A stretch of 12,034 bases of DNA, from contig JBKBUF010000055.1 of the NCBI GenBank assembly GCA_046290815.1, positions 1 through 12,034 of the forward strand, written 5' to 3'. This DNA comes from JBKBUF01 sp046290815 (GTDB lineage Bacteria; Bacteroidota; Bacteroidia; Cytophagales; Cytophagaceae). Of this stretch, positions 8,029 to 12,034 are shown one piece after another; within the stretch, counting starts at the first letter, position 1; each line of letters starts with the position of its first letter. The notes under the pieces were generated by a model. That model had not been told where the DNA came from. It did not search any database and saw only the letters and a list, made by a program, of their open reading frames with translations. Made by a program: the position numbers and the translations under genes.

Positions 8029-8472
8029 TCATCCCGGAAGTTTTTCTGTACAGTATATTTCTATCACTTTCTTGATGTCGTTTTCATTAATGGGTTTTAT
8101 CAGGAAACCGTTTGTTCCCAGGCTTCTTAGTTTTTCCTGCACTTCAGTTTTAAGCACCGAGGCAGAGATCACTATGAGAATAATGTGATTTCGCATATCC
8201 AGGCCCATTTCCCGAACTTTTTCCAGCATTTCTACAGCGTCCATTGAAGGGAAATGGTAATCCAGTAAAACAATATCAGGACAAATACCTTCGGTCTTTT
8301 TTATACACCTTTCTTCCAGAAATTTAATTCCTTCCTTCACAGTGCTGATAATTCTGAGATTATTTGCTATCTGAAATTTATCAATCAGTTTTTTAGCGAT
8401 AAAGTTGTGGATAGGGTCATCGTCTATAACCACCAGTTTATTGATTTCTATGTTGAAGGTCATGTTTTCCAT
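8029..8472 (-). CDS. Single-domain response regulator (receiver domain, CheY-like)
   Basis: From the ATG at 8472 the product is 147 residues and contains only a receiver domain. The acidic pocket is D17-D18-D19 (VVIDDDP), the phosphoacceptor is D71 (IVLLDYHFPSMDA), the conserved Ser/Thr position is S103 (ISAS), and the Lys is K126 (FLIKPIN). All key residues are present, so phosphorylation is expected. No DNA-binding or enzymatic output follows, so it probably acts by protein contact or phosphotransfer. The frame extends upstream to 8559, but those residues are unlike a receiver and 8472 or 8463 is the better start. No histidine kinase is adjacent; the nearby DISM receptor lacks a kinase domain, so the partner is probably encoded elsewhere. 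Confidence 0.92.
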   Translation of the reverse strand: MENMTFNIEINKLVVIDDDPIHNFIAKKLIDKFQIANNLRIISTVKEGIKFLEERCIKKTEGICPDIVLLDYHFPSMDAVEMLEKVREMGLDMRNHIILIVISASVLKTEVQEKLRSLGTNGFLIKPINENDIKKVIEIYCTEKLPG

Positions 8473-8724
8473 AAATTTTTGAAGAAGGAGTCCAGATAAA
8501 AAACTTATGGGGAAATGAGGAAGTTCCAATCCTATTAGATAAGAATTAATTAATATCAAAAGTATGTTTGAAATTGAACTTTAACAGTATATTTTAAATG
8601 CGGGAGCAGACTTACAACTGATATTTAGCAGGAATCCGTTGGATTTTAGTGACAATTGAGATAGATTTAATAAATATGATGTATGCGCTATATGGTTGAT
8701 ACATGAAAGTAATAAGCAAGCAAA

Positions 8725-9288
8725 ATGAAACGTCAAACTTATATTTTAATCTTATTCATTTTTTCAGTTGTAGCATTAGGATCATTTTTTTGTACCAATA
8801 ATAAGGATATTCAGAATGTTGCCATAGCAATATTTTCATCAGGTCTATTTGCTCTTTTCATTGAGACAGGGAATTACCTATACGATATAAACCAATTTGG
8901 ATATTTAAGAGGTAAATGGATAAGAAACAAATTCTTTCATAGAAATGGAAAAACAACTGAAATTGGATATGATGATTTAACTGAGCGATACAATCAAAAT
9001 AATATTAACCCAAATATAAGTTTGGAATATAAGGGGGACGGCCAATATCATGGTAATGCTTTTTATGAAGAAGGCACAAAAACATTTATATTACTTCTCA
9101 ATAAAAACAATGCATTATCAGGAAATGGCACTTACCAATGCCAAGTAACAAATAGCCAGAAAAGTTTACCTGATATTGGTCAATTTGAATTCATTGTAGA
9201 CGTAAATAAAAATATAATTTATATATCACACGAGAATAAATTGCCCAATGGAACATCACGGGGAACCGAAATTTGGAGAAAAAAATAA
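8725..9288 (+). CDS. Two-helix membrane protein with predicted beta-barrel domain
   Basis: The 187-residue product has two hydrophobic helices (about 5-23 and 30-50) joined by a short loop (CTNNKDIQ), then a soluble part from about residue 58. That part starts with LRGKWIRNKF and ends with GTEIWRKK, and alternates short beta-like strands (YHGNAFYEE, TFILLLNK, GQFEFIVDV, NIIYISHE), which suggests a small barrel. The topology (two helices then a beta-rich cytoplasmic domain) resembles that of CBASS effectors of the Cap15 / S-2TMbeta type. No nucleotidyltransferase is in the window, so this is only an architectural likeness. Base composition is more AT-rich than the genes to the left. It is the first of the unknown genes of the accessory-like block. 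A lipocalin-like envelope protein is an alternative reading. Confidence 0.8.
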   Translation: MKRQTYILILFIFSVVALGSFFCTNNKDIQNVAIAIFSSGLFALFIETGNYLYDINQFGYLRGKWIRNKFFHRNGKTTEIGYDDLTERYNQNNINPNISLEYKGDGQYHGNAFYEEGTKTFILLLNKNNALSGNGTYQCQVTNSQKSLPDIGQFEFIVDVNKNIIYISHENKLPNGTSRGTEIWRKK

Positions 9289-9327
9289 AATAAAAAATGC
9301 CTGCTGGTGATTAAACATAATATGTTG

Positions 9328-9365
9328 TTCAAATAATAAGCACAAGCGGACGGTTGCTAGCGGAG
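9328..9365 (+). repeat. Isolated right end of the CAAGCG repeat element (remnant)
   Basis: Bases 9328-9352 are identical to the right end of the copy at 11449-11731 (its 11697-11721), covering TTCAAATAATAAG and CACAAGCGGACG. After that it degrades to GTTGCTAGCGGAG, where full copies have GCTTGCGCTAG. No left end or inner repeats are visible here. It lies 30 bases before the lipoprotein start at 9395. Confidence 0.75.
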
Positions 9366-9394
9366 ACATATTCATACTAGGTTGAAATAAAGTT

Positions 9395-9991
9395 ATGAAT
9401 GAGAGAATATATTTATTATTAATTTTTGTCATATTTTCTTCATGTGATAATCAAATAGGTGATACCTCTGATAGCAGGAATATAAATCCTTTAAAAACCT
9501 CAGAAAACACACTTATTGAGGATAAAAAGATTATTAAAGAGGTAGTTGAAATGCGTTTTTTCTCTTCAAGACATGAAAAAGATACATTTATATTAATTCT
9601 GAAAGGAGATTCGATTTATGATGGGACCGTAGATTTTATTATCATCTCTTATAATGGAGATTCAATTTTTAATCAAACATACAATGCGGTCGATTTGATC
9701 GGATATGGTTTAACTGAAATGAAAAATCCTACTGTTTATGATTATGAACAGTATATTCTGATGAGAATGAATTCTTTTTTTAGTGAAGATAGGTTTTTGA
9801 AGCCTGCAATTGACTCAAATATAAACTATGATTCAGAATTAGAATACCTTATTAGTGAGGATACTTGGGGAAGAATCAAAGGTGACACTTCATCTATAGG
9901 ATTTATTTATCATATAAAAGAGGAATCATTTATAAAGATTGTTTTTGATAAAAGTAAAAGGGAAGTAATCCAGTATGATTCCTGTTGTTAA
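9395..9991 (+). CDS. Putative lipoprotein of unknown function
   Basis: The 198-residue product begins with a lipoprotein signal: MNER, a hydrophobic stretch to about residue 14, and the lipobox FSSC with C17 as the lipidated residue, followed by DNQ. The mature part is acidic and Asn/Ser-rich to about residue 45, then a mixed alpha/beta domain (IKEVVEMRFFSSRHEKDTFI through the C-terminus) ending in the unusual tail DSCC. I recognise no family. It should be anchored in the outer membrane or inner membrane. The gene lies between the repeat remnant and the full repeat copy at 10043. Codon use is as AT-rich as that of its neighbours in this block, which fits a transferred or fast-evolving segment. 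Confidence 0.8.
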   Translation: MNERIYLLLIFVIFSSCDNQIGDTSDSRNINPLKTSENTLIEDKKIIKEVVEMRFFSSRHEKDTFILILKGDSIYDGTVDFIIISYNGDSIFNQTYNAVDLIGYGLTEMKNPTVYDYEQYILMRMNSFFSEDRFLKPAIDSNINYDSELEYLISEDTWGRIKGDTSSIGFIYHIKEESFIKIVFDKSKREVIQYDSCC

Positions 9992-10042
9992 TAACTTACG
10001 TAATGAAGAATGATCTTATAAACTTAATAAAACTCAATCTCC

Positions 10043-10331
10043 GCTATCGCAAGCGTCCGCTTGTGTTTATCATAAATTAACCTCAGCTGCTTCGGATCTC
10101 CAGTATCAAGCGTCTCGCTTGAGGTAGTTTCGGACTAAGAATATTCTAATCATTGCTTACCGATAGTTAAGGCATTGTGTTTTTTTTCTTAAATTACATG
10201 TAAAAGATGGTGTTTTGGCTTCAGGAATTGTTAGAATTGACAGTGTTAAGCGAGACGCTTAATACGGGGTTAACTAGGCTTTAGTGTAGAGGTTATTCAA
10301 ATAATTAGCACAAGCGGACGCTTGCGCTAGC
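10043..10331 (+). repeat. Nested-inverted-repeat element, copy 1 (MITE- or REPIN-like)
   Basis: The ends are inverted repeats of 23 bases with one mismatch: left 10043-10065 and right 10309-10331 (right end core CACAAGCGGACGCTTGCG). An inner inverted pair sits at 10106-10122 and 10246-10262. Each of the four sequences is itself a palindrome around CAAGCG/CGCTTG or TTAAGCG/CGCTTAA, so each can form a small hairpin. The centre is AT-rich without a gene. Similarity to copy 2 continues through the centre (for example TAAGGCATT). No obvious target-site duplication is seen. Such non-coding elements are usually moved by an enzyme encoded elsewhere. It fills most of the 459-base gap between the lipoprotein and the TTG-start gene. 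Confidence 0.8.
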
Positions 10332-10450
10332 GTAGGTTTCTTCTAGGTAAGAACTTATAAATGGTGATTGGAGTAATTAAGTAATTAGAATATTTCAAGA
10401 TAAGAATTTTAATCTTCTCAACGTTAGTCAGAATTTAAAAACCGAAAACT

Positions 10451-11254
10451 TTGGATAGAACGACAGATATAATTATAATAAATTCAGTTGAACAAATTCC
10501 GAAACTTGAGACAATTCGAGAAATTCCACGAGAGCGTACATTGAAACTTGTTTTTGAAAAGGGTGTTCAAAATAAAAGAGAAACTGTCGGACAAAACCTT
10601 AAAAATAAACTGCCCGGCTTTCAAGTATTGATACATACGATTGAACCAGAGATAAATATTGCCAAGCTAATAACTGACAAGGAGATTGAAGATAATCAGG
10701 ATTTTTTCGAACAATGTGCAAAGGATTATCGACAATTAGGCAAAGAATTGCTATTTAAGTTGGTTAACAAACTTGACCTGAAATTAAATATGGATTATCC
10801 AATGCAGACTTTTAACGAACTTAAACGAGATAAAAGACAAATTGGGAAAGTTGACGATTGGAGATATTTTGTTCACGGATTTCATTGTGGTTTTGAGAAT
10901 ACAAAAACAGGACAGTACATAGAGGTTCCACTTGTTTTTGGACAAGAATTTGGTGACTTGGATCCATACTTCTTTTCAAAATTCATCAAATCAACTCCAA
11001 AATATAGACCATTACCAGTCAACATTTTTGAAGACTACGAAGATGGAGTCAGGATAAACGAAAAAATGATTTCTATTGGCAAGTTTGAAAGAATTAGTTC
11101 AAATGTTGGAAACCATTTTGGAATAGTAGTTACTGACAGAGAAAAAATTGAAATAAAATCATATTTAGACTTGGAAAAAATGTACCAAGAACAAAACAAG
11201 CAAAACGAAAAACCTAAATTTAATCTTTGGAAATTATTAGGACTTAAAAAGTAA
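10451..11254 (+). CDS. Soluble protein of unknown function, probable TTG start
   Basis: The frame has no ATG near its beginning. It is closed upstream by a TAA at 10436, and TTG at 10451 is the only plausible start before residue 114, so translation probably begins there, giving 267 residues. No signal peptide or membrane helix is visible. The N-terminal third (1-75) is alpha/beta (IIIINSVEQIPKLETI; LPGFQVLIHTIEPEI). A likely conserved core runs from about 83 to 230: a helix DFFEQCAKDYRQLGKELLFK, then W137 RYFVHGFHCGFEN, TGQYIEVPLVFGQ and DPYFFSKFI. The tail is Lys-rich. It vaguely recalls uncharacterised DUF proteins found near toxin-immunity loci, which I cannot verify. The gene is flanked by repeat copies in the same orientation and followed within 9 bases by an attC-like structure, the layout of a gene cassette. 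Confidence 0.82.
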   Translation: MDRTTDIIIINSVEQIPKLETIREIPRERTLKLVFEKGVQNKRETVGQNLKNKLPGFQVLIHTIEPEINIAKLITDKEIEDNQDFFEQCAKDYRQLGKELLFKLVNKLDLKLNMDYPMQTFNELKRDKRQIGKVDDWRYFVHGFHCGFENTKTGQYIEVPLVFGQEFGDLDPYFFSKFIKSTPKYRPLPVNIFEDYEDGVRINEKMISIGKFERISSNVGNHFGIVVTDREKIEIKSYLDLEKMYQEQNKQNEKPKFNLWKLLGLKK

Positions 11255-11262
11255 AAATGAAC

Positions 11263-11387
11263 GCATAACATTGTGTAAAAATATGCCTTGCTGACGTGTA
11301 AATGAGAGCAGCTTTAATCGTGGGGGCTGTACTGAAGGATACTTCAGCACTTTTAGCCCTGGACACTTCATACACCAACCGTTATGA
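11263..11387 (+). other. attC-like folded recombination-site candidate
   Basis: The element starts 8 bases after the stop of the preceding gene. Its ends are GCATAAC (11263-11269) and GTTATG (11381-11386). One base inside, TTGTGTA (11271-11277) pairs with TACACCAA (11371-11378) with one extra C, imitating the R and L boxes and the extrahelical base of integron attC sites. The interior folds further: GGGCT (11324-11328) with AGCCC (11355-11359), enclosing CTGAAG-GATA-CTTCAG (11332-11347), and a separate GCTG/CAGC hairpin (11290-11312). Size and position fit attC, but the right box does not match GTTRRRY exactly, and no integrase is in view. It may instead be a structured Bacteroidota intergenic repeat. 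Confidence 0.45.
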
Positions 11388-11448
11388 ATGATTAAATAGA
11401 TGAATAAATAAAAATGGTTTATAATAATTATCTACATTATTTTTCCGA

Positions 11449-11731
11449 GCTAGCGCAAGCATCCGCTTGTGTATTATCCTAAATTAATCTTAAATATATC
11501 GGATTTCCGGTATGAGTGTCTCGCTTGAGGCAGTTTCGGATCTGGAATATTCTGATCATTGCTTACCCATTGTTAAGGCATTTTGTTTGTTTTTTCTTAA
11601 ATTAGAAATCAAGATAAGATTTTTAGACTTCAGGGATTTTAGTTGACTTTGGTAAGCGAGACGCTTAAAACGGGGTTAATTAAACTTGAGAGGTTTTTCA
11701 AATAATAAGCACAAGCGGACGCTTGCGCTAG
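11449..11731 (+). repeat. Nested-inverted-repeat element, copy 2 (MITE- or REPIN-like)
   Basis: Outer inverted repeats lie at 11450-11471 and 11710-11731 and differ by one base over 22 (core GCTAGCGCAAGC at the left). The inner pair is at about 11511-11528 (left arm partly degraded) and 11652-11668 (intact TAAGCGAGACGCTTAA). Order, spacing and orientation match copy 1, and the AT-rich centre is recognisably homologous by eye. There is no gene inside. Its right end is only 7 bases before the ATG of the truncated lipoprotein, so it may supply or displace that gene's promoter. Confidence 0.8.
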
Positions 11732-11738
11732 TGGTTAC

Positions 11739-11921
11739 ATGGCTATGATTTCTTATTTTATAAAGGTGTTAAATAATAAAAGTAATACAATTAGAATGGC
11801 CGTATCGGTTTTAATTGTGTTTGTGACTTGTTGTAAAACTGAAACTCATGATGCCAGTAAAAATTTATATCTATCTGAAAATGCTTGTCAATGTTTTTCT
11901 TATGACAATGGATATTTGTAA
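11739..11921 (+). pseudogene. Truncated putative lipoprotein gene interrupted by an IS end
   Basis: The frame encodes 60 residues: a polar start (MAMISYFIKVLNNKSNTIR), a hydrophobic segment (about 20-30, MAVSVLIVFVT) and a lipobox-like VTCC with C31 as the likely lipidated residue. About 29 residues of mature sequence follow (two more Cys in ACQCF). The stop TAA at 11919-11921 lies within the apparent end of an IS21-like element that begins at about 11917, so the original protein was probably longer. Translation could also begin at the internal ATG for residue 20, which would give a shorter, more typical signal peptide. A genuine short lipoprotein is possible but less likely. No function can be assigned. 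Confidence 0.5.
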
Positions 11922-12034
11922 TCGGAAAATAACAATGCACCATTTTCGGTAAATAGGAATGCACCAATTTCGGCAACAAGAATGCACCAGGTGAGCAAAT
12001 ATATTTGATTAATTTTCCTGATCAAGGAAAGTCT
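11917..12034. mobile_element. End of an IS21-family-like insertion sequence, cut by the window edge
   Basis: Starting at TGTAATCGG, three direct repeats follow: AATGCACCATTTTCGGTAAA (11934-11953), AATGCACCAATTTCGGCAAC (11958-11977) and the shorter AATGCACCAGG (11981-11991), 23-24 bases apart. Multiple spaced copies of a repeat of this kind near a TG-starting end are characteristic of IS21-family termini, where they bind the transposase. A short inverted repeat TTTCCT-GATCA-AGGAAA follows at 12014-12030. No istA or istB coding sequence is within the window, so the family call rests on the repeats alone. Confidence 0.55.

Noticed and set aside
8473..8559. N-terminal extension of the response regulator to the ATG at 8559
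   Set aside because: The extra 29 residues do not resemble a receiver domain or signal sequence, while the ATG at 8472 places the DDD pocket at the usual distance from the start.
10043..11731. Composite transposon with the two repeat copies as terminal modules
   Set aside because: The copies are in the same orientation and carry no transposase, and I see no target duplication outside them. Independent insertions or a non-autonomous repeat family explain them equally well.
11791..11979. 62-residue minus-strand frame crossing the IS-like end
   Set aside because: It only reads the direct repeats backwards (KLVHSYLPKMVHCYF) and then the antisense of the lipoprotein frame.
11934..11995. CRISPR-like short direct repeats
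   Set aside because: There are only three degenerate units 23-24 bases apart with no unique spacers of spacer length, at the tip of an apparent insertion sequence. The pattern fits IS21-type terminal binding sites.

Overview
The window looks like chromosomal DNA from a member of the Bacteroidota, probably Cytophagia-like. The evidence is a C-terminal type IX secretion (T9SS) sorting domain, a 7TM-DISM receptor, AT-rich start regions mostly without Shine-Dalgarno sequences, and Bacteroidota-style intergenic repeats. No rRNA, tRNA or CRISPR array was seen. All functional calls come from reading motifs by eye; no database search was run.

Left and central part (1-8560), ordinary-looking core genome. 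A membrane-anchored coiled-coil protein (minus strand) is divergent from an M28-type zinc peptidase. The peptidase is followed on the same strand by a 605-residue membrane receptor in which a signal peptide, an extracytoplasmic sensor domain, seven membrane helices and a coiled coil are joined to the zinc-ribbon/helical DNA-binding region of an IS1595-type transposase, without the catalytic domain. This fusion is the most unusual gene in the window. After a 436-bp gap with a candidate promoter and a strong hairpin comes a 1028-residue secreted parallel beta-helix protein with a T9SS signal. A small cupin follows, and then a single-domain response regulator on the opposite strand. The stop codons of these last two genes share one TGATCA palindrome and overlap a hairpin.

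Right part (8560-12034), accessory-like and visibly more AT-rich. It holds four small genes of unknown function, all on the plus strand: a two-helix membrane protein with a predicted beta-barrel, a lipoprotein, a soluble protein that probably starts at TTG, and a lipoprotein cut short. They are separated by repeats. Two roughly 285-bp elements have nested inverted repeats built on CAAGCG/CGCTTG palindromes, and a third locus keeps only the right end. The right end of each copy lies just upstream of one of the unknown genes. A folded 125-base element resembling an integron attC site directly follows the TTG-start gene. At the far right a set of short direct repeats looks like the end of an IS21-family insertion sequence, which appears to have truncated the last lipoprotein.

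The left genes suggest envelope sensing, secretion and peptide turnover but do not form one obvious pathway. The right third looks like a zone of gene gain and loss shaped by small mobile repeats.
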